A stretch of 47,041 bases of DNA from Alphaproteobacteria bacterium (GCA_022763065.1 JALEGH010000061.1:1-47041); one strand, 5' to 3'. Positions 31,504-40,705 are shown, counted from the first letter of the stretch. Notes: generated by a model not told the origin, from the letters alone. Numbers and translations: made by a program.

Positions 31504-32385
31504 TTATGCAGCAGCAGATCTTCCTTTATCAGCAAAAGGAAGCTCCGCACCCTGGCTTATCTTTTTCGCCTTAGGCGCGCTACGCTTGCCTGACTTGGCA
31601 GCAGCATTCTGTGAACCGATAGGACTAACAGATCCGTCCATAATGGCACCGGCTTCAATCGCAAGCTCCTTGTAAGTGATAGAACCTACCACCACACCAG
31701 TTGACTGAATTGTCAAACGACCGCGCACGGTAATATCACCTTCAAAACGACCTGCAATATTGGCCTCATCAATTTCGATGGTGCCGTAAAATTCACCTGT
31801 CTCGGTAATGTCTACTTGGCTTGCGCCTTTCAAAGCGGCCTCGACCTTACCTTCAACAACCAAATGCTCACAAGACTCAATTTCACCCGCCATGGAAATG
31901 CCCTGACTAATGACAAGTGTCCGGCCCGTCACATCATTTGAACGAGACTCGGGCGTTTGCTCAGGTGCAGAAGGTGCACTCACCGGAGCAGAAGCTCCCG
32001 GATATTGAGCTCCCGGATATGAGGGGCGCCCTTGAAAATTATTTCCTGGAATATCAACGCGGGATTGTGCGTTATCCTTATCTTTTTGTTGGTTTGCTGG
32101 ATTGTTCATATGTCCTCCGTTTTGTTGAATTTGAGATAGTTGATGGGTTGAACGAGTATCTTGCCCCTGTGCACTTTGCACAGGTTGTGTTTTCACAGGC
32201 CAAACACTGTTATTCTGGTTCGCATTCAGATGAGCCGGTATATCCGGCCCTGCATTGCGCTTCACCACCGATCTGGCAGAACCCGGATCGTGTTTTGCGT
32301 TTTGTGGCTGAGCTGGAGCGACCTTCTTCTGCTCCGCATTATTTTCTGCCCGAGATACAGGCTGTGCTTTGTGACCGTGAAACAT
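31504..32385 (-). CDS. Bactofilin-family cytoskeletal protein
   Basis: Polymer-forming protein with a central beta-helix domain; bactofilins organise cell-wall enzymes, stalks or chromosome ends. The N-terminal half (about 150 aa) is a long disordered Gln/Asn/Pro-rich region. The DUF583 domain runs from TLVISQGISMAGEIESCEHL through VEGKVEAALKGASQVDI, GTIEIDEANIAGRFEGDITV and GSITYKELAIEAGAIMDG, repeating about every 17-18 residues. The basic, Ala-rich tail follows. I chose ATG 32385 (293 aa) with AAAAGG 9 nt upstream over a GTG at 32409. The unusually long disordered N-terminus is noteworthy. Confidence 0.88.
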   Translation of the reverse strand: MFHGHKAQPVSRAENNAEQKKVAPAQPQNAKHDPGSARSVVKRNAGPDIPAHLNANQNNSVWPVKTQPVQSAQGQDTRSTHQLSQIQQNGGHMNNPANQQKDKDNAQSRVDIPGNNFQGRPSYPGAQYPGASAPVSAPSAPEQTPESRSNDVTGRTLVISQGISMAGEIESCEHLVVEGKVEAALKGASQVDITETGEFYGTIEIDEANIAGRFEGDITVRGRLTIQSTGVVVGSITYKELAIEAGAIMDGSVSPIGSQNAAAKSGKRSAPKAKKISQGAELPFADKGRSAAA

Positions 32386-32577
32386 GCGTTTAAACCTTTT
32401 CGCTTTCACTCCCTCAAAACAGATGAAGAAATGAAAGAATTTGTACCTACATTACCGTTAATGAATAAGCGGACGCTAACACTTCAAAAAATTTATCGCA
32501 AGTCCGAAATCGCGTTTTTTACAACTTTATTAAATATCTGGATTTAAAATCACTATATCTATACAATCCGTATCGCT

Positions 32578-33621
32578 ATGAGCTTGAGAATAATTGAAAT
32601 TTCCGCGCCAGAATCCGCCCTCGAGAAAATAAAAGAACTTTCGCAACGATACGAAGCGATTGATTGCTGGCAAGCGTCACGCAATAGTTGGCTTTACAAG
32701 CAAGAAGATAAGCGCGTTACCAGTCGAATTCTCGTTGATGTACAAAACCAGCAAGATTTACTGGATGCCCTTCAGCGCGCGGTCAGCCGCAACGAAGGAT
32801 GGCGTATTACCCTGATCCCCGTAGAAGCCACCATGCCCAAACCGGAAGAAATCAATGCCATCAACGGTAACGGAAAATTCAAGGTACAAGATATTCTAAG
32901 AGGGTCCGTCACCCGTGAAGAGCTGGAAAGCGACATGGAAAAAGGCGCGAAGGTCAGCTTCGATTTCCTCTTGCTTGTTTTTCTATCCTCAATTGTAGCT
33001 GGAATTGGGCTTCTCCAAAGTGATGTGGCCATTATTATTGGCGCAATGGTCATTGCGCCCCTACTCGGGCCCAATCTGGCTCTGGCCTTTGGAGCAGCTC
33101 TGGGCAATAAAGAGCTGATCCTTAAGGCCATTCAAACAAACATCATCGGGCTTGGCTTCACTCTTCTTATCGCTGCCCTTGCGAGCCTTCTTATCCCCAA
33201 TGATGCTATTTTGGAAAGCACAGAGATGATGAGCCGCACCAGCGTTGGCTACGCCAGTATTATTCTGGCACTCGCCTCCGGAGCTGCCGCCGTCTTATCC
33301 CTGACAACGGGGGTATCCAGCGCACTCGTAGGCGTTATGGTAGCCGTTGCCCTGATGCCGCCCGCAGTCACACTCGGCCTAACCTTAGGAAACGGGCAAA
33401 TGGATTTGGCTTACGGCGCTTTTCTTCTCCTATCCACCAATGTTGTCTGCGTCAACCTGGCCGCTCAGGGCATTTTCCGCCTGAAAGGGATCCGTCCGCG
33501 CACATGGTATGAAGAGAAAAAAGCCAAAACAGCCTCGCGCATCAACACGCTCATCTGGCTATTGCTTTTGACGCTCTTGGCGGCGCTCATCTGGCTCAAA
33601 ACGGAGTTGGGGCAGGGGTAA
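32578..33621 (+). CDS. DUF389/TIGR00341-family membrane protein
   Basis: Inner-membrane protein of unknown role, 347 aa. Residues 1-100 form a soluble domain; from about 125 on there are six or so hydrophobic segments including FLLLVFLSSIVAGIGLLQSD and AIIIGAMVIAPLLGPNLALA, which is the DUF389 signature (G-A-M-x-I-A-P-L-x-x-P). A glycine/alanine-rich segment AVLSLTTGVSSALVGVMVAV follows. Function is unknown across the family. No ribosome site precedes the ATG; TATACA lies about 15 nt upstream, hinting at a very short leader. It ends 1 nt from the convergent uvrC. Confidence 0.88.
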   Translation: MSLRIIEISAPESALEKIKELSQRYEAIDCWQASRNSWLYKQEDKRVTSRILVDVQNQQDLLDALQRAVSRNEGWRITLIPVEATMPKPEEINAINGNGKFKVQDILRGSVTREELESDMEKGAKVSFDFLLLVFLSSIVAGIGLLQSDVAIIIGAMVIAPLLGPNLALAFGAALGNKELILKAIQTNIIGLGFTLLIAALASLLIPNDAILESTEMMSRTSVGYASIILALASGAAAVLSLTTGVSSALVGVMVAVALMPPAVTLGLTLGNGQMDLAYGAFLLLSTNVVCVNLAAQGIFRLKGIRPRTWYEEKKAKTASRINTLIWLLLLTLLAALIWLKTELGQG

Positions 33622-33622
33622 A

Positions 33623-35521
33623 TCACTCGCCGTTAAAAAAGCCGTAGATTGTCTCGGCCATGGATTTCGAAATGCCCTCAACCTGCTGCAGGTCATCAAT
33701 GCCCGCCGTGCTTACAGCCTTGGCAGAACCGAAATGAAGAAGGAGCGCTTTTTTCCGCTTAGCCCCAACGCCTGCAATTTGATCCAAAGGAGATTTGGAA
33801 ATATCCATCTTCCGCCGTGTCCGGTGCGCCCCGATCGCAAAACGGTGAACCTCATCGCGCAAACGCTGCAAATAATGGAGCGTCGCGTCATTCACCGGAA
33901 GCTGAAAAGGCGCTTTTCCTGCTACAAAAAATTGCTCCCGCCCAGCATTGCGCTCTTCTCCCTTGCCAATCGCCACCACGCTAACATCATCATAAACACC
34001 CAGTTCTTTCAGGGTTTGCGCAACCGAACTCAATTGCCCTTTCCCGCCATCAATCAAAAGCAGGTCCGGCCAGTCTTCGCCCTCTTTGCCCGCATCTTCT
34101 TTTAAGGCCCGTCCGAAACGCCGTGTCATGACCTCACGCATCATGGCGTAATCATCCCCCTTAGCGGCCTCTTTGATATTAAACTTGCGGTAAGCATTTT
34201 TTTCAAACCCTTCTGCACCCGCTACAACCATCGCCCCCACCATGTTCGTGCCGGAAATGTGGGAGTTATCATAGACCTCAATCCGCGTCGGCATTTTGGG
34301 CAAAGCAAATAATTCCTGCACGGCCTTTAAATGTTTTTTCTCACTTGCCTTAGAGCTCAAATGACGTTTCAGCGCGGTATGCGCATTTTGCTGCGCGAAC
34401 TCGATAACTTTGCGCTTTTTTCCGCGTGCAGGTTTGTGGATATGCACCTTTTTCCCGTCACGGCGAACGGACAAGGCTTCTTCCAATAGCGTCTTCTCTG
34501 TCGGCATCACATCCAGCATAATGACAGGCGGAACAGGCTTGTTTTCGTAAAATTGTGCCACAAAAACATTCATGATATCTTCCGGCTCTTCTGCTTTATC
34601 ATGGCGCGGGAAGTAAGCCCGGTTACCAAAATTCTGCCCACCGCGAAAAAAGAACACTTGGATACAACTCTGCCCTTCTTGCTGAACCAGACTCATCACA
34701 TCAGCATCCCCCATACCGCTCAAATTAATATCTTGAGCCGCCTGAATAGCCGCAAGCGCCTTGATCCGGTCCCGGTATTCTGCCGCCAATTCAAAGTTCT
34801 CATTCTCGCTGGCCTCTTGCATCTTTAGCGCAAAGTCATCCTGAATTTGACGGCTCTCCCCAGTTAAAAAACGCCGCGCCTGATTGACATCTGCCACGTA
34901 ATCTTCTTTGGAAATTTTATCAACACACGGCGCGGTGCAGCGTTTAATATGGTACTGCAAGCAGGGCCTCGTCCGGTTGGCAAACACACTATCGGAACAA
35001 TTTCTGAGCTTAAAAGCACGCTGCAAAATCTCAATTGTGTGGTTAACCGTTCCGGCAGAGGCAAAGGGGCCGAAATACTCCCCGCCGCCCTTTTGATTTT
35101 TTGTCTTGCGCGCCCCGCGATGCTTTTTCACCTGTGGAAAGTCGTGATCGCCCGTGATTAGAATATAAGGAAACGACTTATCATCGCGCAGCAAAATATT
35201 GTATCGGGGTTTGAGCTTCTTGATCAGGTTGGATTCAAGCAATAACGCTTCGACTTCCGTATGGGTATGCACAAACTCCATTTTAGCCGTCAAGGCCACC
35301 ATGCGTTGTAAACGGATTGGAAGCTTTTCAATATGCGTATAGCTCATCACCCGTTTTTTGAGGGCCTTGGCCTTACCCACATAAAGGACCTCGCCATTTT
35401 CCGCGATCATACGGTATACGCCGGGTGTAGCAGACAATTCCCTGACATACCCCTTAATCACCGCCGCTCCGGCAGCTAAAGGCCCTGTATGAGGGGTGGT
35501 CTTTTGCGTTTCATCACTCAT
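33623..35521 (-). CDS. uvrC: Excinuclease ABC subunit C
   Basis: Incision nuclease of nucleotide excision repair with UvrA and UvrB. The N-terminal GIY-YIG domain (TPGVYRMIAENGEVLYVGKAKALKKRV, 3' incision), the UvrB-interacting UVR region (ENENFELAAEYRDRIKALAAI), the RNase H-like 5' nuclease domain (IEVYDNSHISGTNMVGAMVV, LLIDGGKGQL) and the C-terminal helix-hairpin-helix pair (IAGVGAKRKKALLLHFG, VEGISKSMAETIY) are all intact. I chose ATG 35521 (632 aa); a TTG at 35566 would add 15 residues not typical of the family. Confidence 0.97.
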   Translation of the reverse strand: MSDETQKTTPHTGPLAAGAAVIKGYVRELSATPGVYRMIAENGEVLYVGKAKALKKRVMSYTHIEKLPIRLQRMVALTAKMEFVHTHTEVEALLLESNLIKKLKPRYNILLRDDKSFPYILITGDHDFPQVKKHRGARKTKNQKGGGEYFGPFASAGTVNHTIEILQRAFKLRNCSDSVFANRTRPCLQYHIKRCTAPCVDKISKEDYVADVNQARRFLTGESRQIQDDFALKMQEASENENFELAAEYRDRIKALAAIQAAQDINLSGMGDADVMSLVQQEGQSCIQVFFFRGGQNFGNRAYFPRHDKAEEPEDIMNVFVAQFYENKPVPPVIMLDVMPTEKTLLEEALSVRRDGKKVHIHKPARGKKRKVIEFAQQNAHTALKRHLSSKASEKKHLKAVQELFALPKMPTRIEVYDNSHISGTNMVGAMVVAGAEGFEKNAYRKFNIKEAAKGDDYAMMREVMTRRFGRALKEDAGKEGEDWPDLLLIDGGKGQLSSVAQTLKELGVYDDVSVVAIGKGEERNAGREQFFVAGKAPFQLPVNDATLHYLQRLRDEVHRFAIGAHRTRRKMDISKSPLDQIAGVGAKRKKALLLHFGSAKAVSTAGIDDLQQVEGISKSMAETIYGFFNGE

Positions 35522-35604
35522 TACCTGTGGAATGTACGACAGGATGTGCCATATCGCAACTTGCAAGCGGCATTCAGGTGTGATTTATAGAGATTGGATC
35601 AAAT

Positions 35605-35689
35605 GCGGCTGTGGCGGAATGGTAGACGCTGCGGACTTAAAATCCGTTGACCTTAGGTCGTGGGGGTTCAAGTCCCCCCAGCCGCACCA
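35605..35689 (+). tRNA. tRNA-Leu(UAA)
   Basis: Acceptor GCGGCTG (35605-35611) pairs with CAGCCGC (35679-35685), discriminator A, encoded CCA. Anticodon loop CTTAAAA gives anticodon UAA. A long variable arm (TTGACCTTAGGTCG region) fits a class II Leu tRNA; T arm GGGGG-TTCAAGT-CCCCC is perfect. Confidence 0.96.
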
Positions 35690-35712
35690 CACACTCCGTG
35701 TGTTATTATTCT
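35689..35712 (+). terminator. Possible weak terminator after tRNA-Leu
   Basis: ACACAC-TCC-GTGTGT hairpin (35689-35703) followed by TATTATTCT. The T run is interrupted, so activity is uncertain. Confidence 0.4.
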
Positions 35713-36463
35713 ACACAATTTCTGGATTTTTATCGCCGCACCCTTCAACCATAGCAGCAACTTCGGCGACAGCCTGTTCAAGCAAGAGCTTATCAACACC
35801 GCGCAACACAAGGCTTGTAAAAAACTTGCCGTCCTGATATTTGGGATAGGAACCAATAGAAATATCAGGATAGCGCGCCTGAATGGCCCCTAGCTCATCG
35901 GCGACCACACTTTCCGGCAAATCACAAGTGACCGAGCGTGAGGTCATGGGCTTGCCCCCCTTTAAAGTCGGAGCAATCGCCTCAAACATAGATTGCATGA
36001 TCTTGGGCACGCCTGCCATGATATAAACATTTTCGATTTTAATACCCGGCGCACCGCTTACCGGATTTTTAATCAGGCTTCCACCCGCCGGAATATAAGC
36101 CATTTTCTTGCGTGCAGGCGTAATTTCGTCCTCATCCTTATAGTAGCTCAAAAGCTCATTATAAGCCTCTTCATTCAGCACCAATTCCACCCCGAAGGCC
36201 GCCGCCATGCTACTCGCCGTGATATCATCATGTGTCGGACCAATACCGCCTGTTGTGAAGACGTAGTCGTGGCTAGCACGGAGCAAATTCACCGTTTCGA
36301 CAATTTTTTCCTTTTCATCGGGGATCACCCGCACCTCCGCCAAGCGCACCCCCAGCTCATTCAGCCGCGCCGCAATCCATGAGGTATTTTTGTCTTGCGT
36401 ACGGCCAGAGAGAATTTCATCCCCGATGATGATCAGCGCGCTAGTGTAGATTTTGTCCGTCAT
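35711..36463 (-). CDS. CinA N-terminal-type molybdopterin-binding-fold protein
   Basis: A 250-aa MoCF (MogA/CinA-N) fold protein. ALIIIGDEILSGRTQDKNTSWIAARLNELGV is the family start, and VFTTGGIGPTHDDITASSMAAAFG is the phosphate-binding signature. The CinA C-terminal nicotinamide-nucleotide amidase domain is absent; such single-domain forms are common in alphaproteobacteria, and relatives act as ADP-ribose pyrophosphatases. The gene is convergent with tRNA-Leu and divergent from map, 48 nt away. Confidence 0.88.
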   Translation of the reverse strand: MTDKIYTSALIIIGDEILSGRTQDKNTSWIAARLNELGVRLAEVRVIPDEKEKIVETVNLLRASHDYVFTTGGIGPTHDDITASSMAAAFGVELVLNEEAYNELLSYYKDEDEITPARKKMAYIPAGGSLIKNPVSGAPGIKIENVYIMAGVPKIMQSMFEAIAPTLKGGKPMTSRSVTCDLPESVVADELGAIQARYPDISIGSYPKYQDGKFFTSLVLRGVDKLLLEQAVAEVAAMVEGCGDKNPEIV

Positions 36464-36511
36464 GTGGTATAAACCCTTGAATTCTCCTCTTAAGGATATA
36501 AGCTACTTCCC

Positions 36512-37336
36512 ATGATGATACAAGCACAGCCGCAGCAAAATAAGCTCACAGCAAGCGGGATTGAGCTCCACGCCGAACCCGATTTTGAAGGCATGCGTAA
36601 GGCCGGAAAACTCGCCGCCGAGACCTTGGACATGATTACGGAACATGTGGTCCCCGGCGTCACGACGGAGGAACTGGACCGGATATGTCACATGTATATC
36701 ACCAAAAACGGCGCTATTCCGGCCCCGCTTGACTATAAGGGGTTTCCCAAATCCATCTGCACCTCTATCAATCACGTGGTCTGTCACGGCATTCCGGAAG
36801 AAAAACACTTACGTGAAGGTGATATCCTCAATATTGATGTCACCGTCATTTTAGATGGCTGGCACGGTGATACATCGCGCATGTTTTATGTGGGAGAAAA
36901 AATTCCGGTGAAGGCAAGACGGCTATGCGAAGTCACCTATGACTGCCTGATGGTCGGTATTGAGGTCGTCAAACCCGGTGCCACCCTTGGTGATGTCGGG
37001 CACGCTATTCAGGAAATGGCAGAAAAAAACCGTTTTTCCGTCGTGCGCGATTTCTGTGGTCACGGGCTGGGGCGGACTTTTCACGCACCACCTTCCGTCG
37101 TGCATTTCGGTACACCCGGAAGCGGCGAAATTCTGGAGCCCGGTATGTTCTTCACCATTGAGCCGATGATTAATGCCGGAAAATATCAAACCAAGCTTTT
37201 GGCTGATGGCTGGACGGCTGTCACGCGGGACCGCTCCCTTTCCGCGCAGTATGAACATTCCCTGGCCGTTACCGATGACGGATTTGAAATCTTTACCCTC
37301 TCCCCCAAAGGCTACACGAGACCGCCTTATGGCTGA
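36512..37336 (+). CDS. map: Methionine aminopeptidase, type I
   Basis: Removes the initiator Met from new proteins. The five metal ligands are visible: D in LNIDVTV, D in HGDTSRM, H in GHGLGRTFH, E in FTIEPM and E in QYEHSLAV. TSINHVVCHGIP is the N-terminal substrate-pocket motif. 274 aa is about ten longer than E. coli Map owing to the N-terminal start (MMIQAQPQQNK). No clear ribosome site. The stop overlaps the radC start by 8 nt. Confidence 0.96.
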   Translation: MMIQAQPQQNKLTASGIELHAEPDFEGMRKAGKLAAETLDMITEHVVPGVTTEELDRICHMYITKNGAIPAPLDYKGFPKSICTSINHVVCHGIPEEKHLREGDILNIDVTVILDGWHGDTSRMFYVGEKIPVKARRLCEVTYDCLMVGIEVVKPGATLGDVGHAIQEMAEKNRFSVVRDFCGHGLGRTFHAPPSVVHFGTPGSGEILEPGMFFTIEPMINAGKYQTKLLADGWTAVTRDRSLSAQYEHSLAVTDDGFEIFTLSPKGYTRPPYG

Positions 37337-38021
37337 ACCAGTTCCTACTAAACCTCATTATACCGGCCACCGCGACCGCTTGCGCCAGCGTTTTATCGAA
37401 GGCGGCGCGGATGCCCTGCCGGATTACGAATTGCTCGAACTTATTTTGTTCATGGCCATCCCCAGGCGCGATGTGAAACCCGTTGCCAAAGACCTGATTG
37501 ATCGCTTTGACGATTTAAATGGTGTGTTAAGCGCAACGCCTAAAGAGCTGGAAGGCATCAAGGGAATCTCAGAAACAACAGCCATTACCCTCAAAGCCAT
37601 TCAGGCCACAGGGCTTCGTATGCTCAAACAGGACCTCATGAGCCGTCCGCTTTTGAATTCGTGGCAGCGCCTGGTTGAATATTGCGAAGCCGGCATGGCC
37701 AGAGACTCAAAAGAACATTTTAGGCTCTTATTTTTAAACAAGAAAAATGAACTCATTGCCGATGAAATTCAACAAAGCGGAACCGTAGATCACACGCCCG
37801 CTTACCCGCGTGAAATCATGAAACGTGCTTTAGAACTTGGCGCTACCGCTTTGATTTTAGTGCATAACCACCCGAGTGGTGACCCCAACCCGTCACAAGC
37901 CGATATTCAGATGACGCAAAATATTATCAAGGCCGCGCAACCCTTTGATATTATTATACATGATCATCTTATTGTTTCGCGCAACGGCACCAGCAGTTTT
38001 AAAACATTAGGGTTGATTTAA
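37329..38021 (+). CDS. radC: RadC-family JAMM protein
   Basis: UPF0758 family protein, historically called DNA repair protein RadC; real activity is unclear. N-terminal helix-hairpin-helix region (LEGIKGISETTAITLKAI) and C-terminal MPN/JAMM domain with the metal motif LVHNHPSGDPNPSQAD. The start at 37329 (230 aa) overlaps map by 8 nt (ATGGCTGA); an ORF open upstream of it runs inside map and is not used. Co-translated with map. Confidence 0.92.
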   Translation: MAEPVPTKPHYTGHRDRLRQRFIEGGADALPDYELLELILFMAIPRRDVKPVAKDLIDRFDDLNGVLSATPKELEGIKGISETTAITLKAIQATGLRMLKQDLMSRPLLNSWQRLVEYCEAGMARDSKEHFRLLFLNKKNELIADEIQQSGTVDHTPAYPREIMKRALELGATALILVHNHPSGDPNPSQADIQMTQNIIKAAQPFDIIIHDHLIVSRNGTSSFKTLGLI

Positions 38022-38023
38022 GG

Positions 38024-38051
38024 CAAAAAAAGCCGCCCATAAAGGGCGGCT
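38024..38051 (-). terminator. Leftward intrinsic terminator
   Basis: Perfect 8-bp stem AGCCGCCC (38031-38038)/GGGCGGCT (38044-38051) with a 5-nt loop. On the minus strand it is followed by seven T (38030-38024). It therefore ends transcripts coming from the right, either rluD or a separate ncRNA, and lacks a T run for radC. Confidence 0.85.
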
Positions 38052-38232
38052 AGTTCGACTACTATGGGTACCAGACCGCTTAAAAGGAACCAAGCGTCCT
38101 GATTGAACGAAGAAAGAAACTGAAGCGAAAAGCGATAAACAGCGTATAAACTAAACTTTTGTAATGCGGATATGTCCCAATGGCCGCCCTTATATCAATG
38201 CCCCGATTTAAAGGCCGCAATCAAAAAAATCT
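38031..38232 (-). ncRNA. Candidate small RNA between rluD and radC
   Basis: The 311-nt gap between radC and rluD has no credible ORF. On the minus strand a TTGACG (38262-38257), 16-nt spacer, GACTAT (38240-38235) could start a transcript near 38228, downstream of the rluD stop, and the strong terminator at 38051-38024 would end it, giving about 200 nt. No known ncRNA family recognised. The alternative is that this is the long 3' UTR of rluD. The promoter's -10 is weak. Confidence 0.35.
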
Positions 38233-38332
38233 CAATAGTCGCTGTGTTATGCCTTTCGTCAACAACCTTATATTTTCAGTATAGATAAAATTTTACGTAA
38301 AATGCAAAAAAGTGGGGATTAGGTCCGCAAGA

Positions 38333-39316
38333 CTATGATTTTATTAGGCTTTTTAAATTCAATAGATCTTGAGGCAAATCGGATTTAAAGCGCATTTCCT
38401 CCCCCGATATGGGGTGAATGAAGCCTATTTCACTGGCGTGAAGCGCCTGACGCGGGAATTTCACGATTTTCTGCGCCGCATCCGCCTCATATCCAGCCTT
38501 TTTCAAAAGAGCCACTTGCTCTTGCGCGGGCAAACCATAAAGCGGATCACCAATCAGAGGATGCTTAATGGATTGCATATGCACACGAATTTGATGGGTC
38601 CGGCCACTCTCCAGCTTACAGGCCACTTGCGTTATCGCGTCACGGTAGGTCTCTTGCACATGGTAGTGCGTGAGCGCATCCCGGCCATTGCGCTGAATAC
38701 TCATTTTCAAGCGGTGATGTGGATGGCGACCAATAGGGGCATCCACATGCCCTTTGATAAGAGTAGGAACCCGCCAGATAAAGGCGGTATAAATCCGGCT
38801 GAGCGTTCTGTCTTTTAACTGATCACTTAATCCCTGATGCGCCTTTTCATGCTTGGCAACAACCAACAAACCACTTGTTTCTTTATCCAGCCGGTGAACA
38901 ATACCGGGACGTTTAACGCCGCCAATACCCGATAAGCTCTCACCACAATGATAAAGCAGCGCATTCACAAGCGTTCCCGCGTGGTTTCCCGCTCCCGGAT
39001 GCACCACCATACCAACCGCTTTGTTAACCACCAAAAGGTCATCATCTTCATAAACAATCTCAAGCGGGATGTCCTGCGCCTGCGGCGTGTTATCACTGGC
39101 CGGAGGAACGGAAAGTGTGATTTCTTGCCCCTCACCAACCTTGTACGAAACATCTGTGAGGACGTGTCCCGAGACCTCGACATTCCCATCCAAGATAAGA
39201 GATTTAAGCCGCGAGCGCGACAAATCGGGATAAAGCGTTGCCAGCAATTTGTCCAGACGCGTAGGCGGTGTACCTTCCGGAACACTCAAGATTGTGGCGC
39301 TATATTCTTCGTCCAT
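38333..39316 (-). CDS. rluD: 23S rRNA pseudouridine synthase, RluD type
   Basis: Converts uridines (1911/1915/1917 in E. coli RluD) in helix 69 of 23S rRNA to pseudouridine. N-terminal S4 domain (TRLDKLLATLYPDLSRSRLKSLI) followed by the catalytic domain with GIVHRLDKETSGLLVVAK, where D144 is the catalytic aspartate, and the RTHQIRVHMQSI motif. 327 aa, full length. RluD versus RluC substrate is a family inference. It lies 12 nt after the exported propeller-like gene and is probably in its operon. In many alphaproteobacteria rpoH follows rluD; it does not here. Confidence 0.93.
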   Translation of the reverse strand: MDEEYSATILSVPEGTPPTRLDKLLATLYPDLSRSRLKSLILDGNVEVSGHVLTDVSYKVGEGQEITLSVPPASDNTPQAQDIPLEIVYEDDDLLVVNKAVGMVVHPGAGNHAGTLVNALLYHCGESLSGIGGVKRPGIVHRLDKETSGLLVVAKHEKAHQGLSDQLKDRTLSRIYTAFIWRVPTLIKGHVDAPIGRHPHHRLKMSIQRNGRDALTHYHVQETYRDAITQVACKLESGRTHQIRVHMQSIKHPLIGDPLYGLPAQEQVALLKKAGYEADAAQKIVKFPRQALHASEIGFIHPISGEEMRFKSDLPQDLLNLKSLIKS

Positions 39317-39328
39317 TTTGGCAAACTT

Positions 39329-40705
39329 TTAAAATTCAGGGTCCAGCGCACACGGGTCCGCATAGTCATCAATTGGCGGGGTTTGAAAAACCCAACCATC
39401 AAATATCGAAGAGGACAGTTTCTTAGGGTCCATACCATCAGGCAATTTATTCTGCACACTTCCAGCCACTAAAATACTGCCATAGATGTCTTTGACCATC
39501 GCCGAGGCATGCGCATGAACACCCGCAGAATAGCTTTGCACATCAAGCAAGCTCCCGCGTGGTGATAGGGATAAAATACGTGAATGCCCACGCGGTCTTT
39601 CCCCCTTTAATTTTTGGCTAATAGAAGAACGCACAGGATAAAAATCAATCAAGATAAACAAACGCCCGTCCGGATAATAAAACATATCCTTCGCAATCAT
39701 GCGGTAATCACTTTCATAGTAGCGCTGCCACAAAATGTTCCCTTCCACGTCCATCACAGCAAGCCATGAAGATTTATGATTTGCCTTTCCATGCGGATCA
39801 ATTGTACCAAGAACCGCAATTTCACCCTGATCATTCACAAGAGCTTTGGTAAATCTGGCGGCGCGTCCCCGATAATATTCCTTTTGCCAATTGAGCGCAC
39901 CATTATCACGCATATGAAGAAGCCATGCGGCGGTTCGCCCATCTTCGCCTTCAATCTCTCCGGTTATGATATAACCGCCAAAATCTACCAGATGGATGTC
40001 ATGAAACACAGCTCTTGGTCCCGGACTATAAACCCGCCGCCAAACAAGTGTTCCATCTTTAAGCACCTTGTATAAAACCGCCTTGCTCTGATATCCTGTA
40101 CCTTTAGGGATAAGCTCTGCGGCCAGCACAAAGCCCTTTTTATCCGCCGTTTCAATAATTCCTCTGGCTTTTAAAACACCTTCGTCAGAAAAAATAGCAC
40201 GTTCACTTATCTTTTGCCCCTTGGAGCCATAACGCGCCACATAAATCCCACCATATCTCTTGGTCTTTTGAATATTACCAAACAAAACATAGCTTGATTT
40301 CGCCTGTAAGAATTTTTCAACCGTTTGGTCTTTAGACCTCGTCGGGCGCACCTCCCAAACAGGCTTTCCTTTCTTATCCAGATGCACCAGAAGCGGGTTA
40401 AAAACTTCCCTTACACCGCCTGCCATATGTTCTCCGGCTGCCACAACATTCAAGTCAACTTTTGAGTCTTCCTTAATGCTCTCCCGACTTTTTGAAAAAG
40501 GTAAAGACAAGTCAGTAAATTGATCCAACCCATCCTTTCCATAGATGCTTTCCCACTGTTTGGGGGTTGTGAAGTCCGGCTCCTTCAACGTAACAATTTC
40601 CTCTTCGGAAATATCACATTCCTGCGCCCACACTTGGCGAAAACCAAGGCTCACAAAAACGATAGAAAAAATAAGGAAAATAATGAATAGGCGTTTGTTT
40701 CTCAT
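39329..40705 (-). CDS. Exported propeller-like protein, unknown
   Basis: A 458-aa protein with a signal peptide (residues 1-27, ending VWAQ). The mature part repeats a pattern of about 50-60 residues with a tryptophan at the end of a strand: KKGKPVWEVRPT, KDGTLVWRRVYSPG, DNGALNWQKEYYRG, VEGNILWQRYYESD, each followed by a 'gG-x-hh-x-G' strand (GYIITGEIEGEDG, GEIAVLGTIDPHG). This is the layout of a beta-propeller of the PQQ/SBBP type. No enzymatic residues evident. GGAGA sits 3 nt before the ATG. Upstream is the 275-bp element; downstream is rluD. Confidence 0.78.
   Translation of the reverse strand: MRNKRLFIIFLIFSIVFVSLGFRQVWAQECDISEEEIVTLKEPDFTTPKQWESIYGKDGLDQFTDLSLPFSKSRESIKEDSKVDLNVVAAGEHMAGGVREVFNPLLVHLDKKGKPVWEVRPTRSKDQTVEKFLQAKSSYVLFGNIQKTKRYGGIYVARYGSKGQKISERAIFSDEGVLKARGIIETADKKGFVLAAELIPKGTGYQSKAVLYKVLKDGTLVWRRVYSPGPRAVFHDIHLVDFGGYIITGEIEGEDGRTAAWLLHMRDNGALNWQKEYYRGRAARFTKALVNDQGEIAVLGTIDPHGKANHKSSWLAVMDVEGNILWQRYYESDYRMIAKDMFYYPDGRLFILIDFYPVRSSISQKLKGERPRGHSRILSLSPRGSLLDVQSYSAGVHAHASAMVKDIYGSILVAGSVQNKLPDGMDPKKLSSSIFDGWVFQTPPIDDYADPCALDPEF

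Noticed and set aside
31917..32393. 158-codon plus-strand ORF opposite the bactofilin gene
   Set aside because: It is a shadow of the low-complexity N-terminal part of the bactofilin gene, with no ribosome site.
37173..37328. 52-codon N-terminal extension of radC
   Set aside because: It lies entirely inside map in another frame; RadC length and the 8-nt ATGGCTGA overlap favour 37329.
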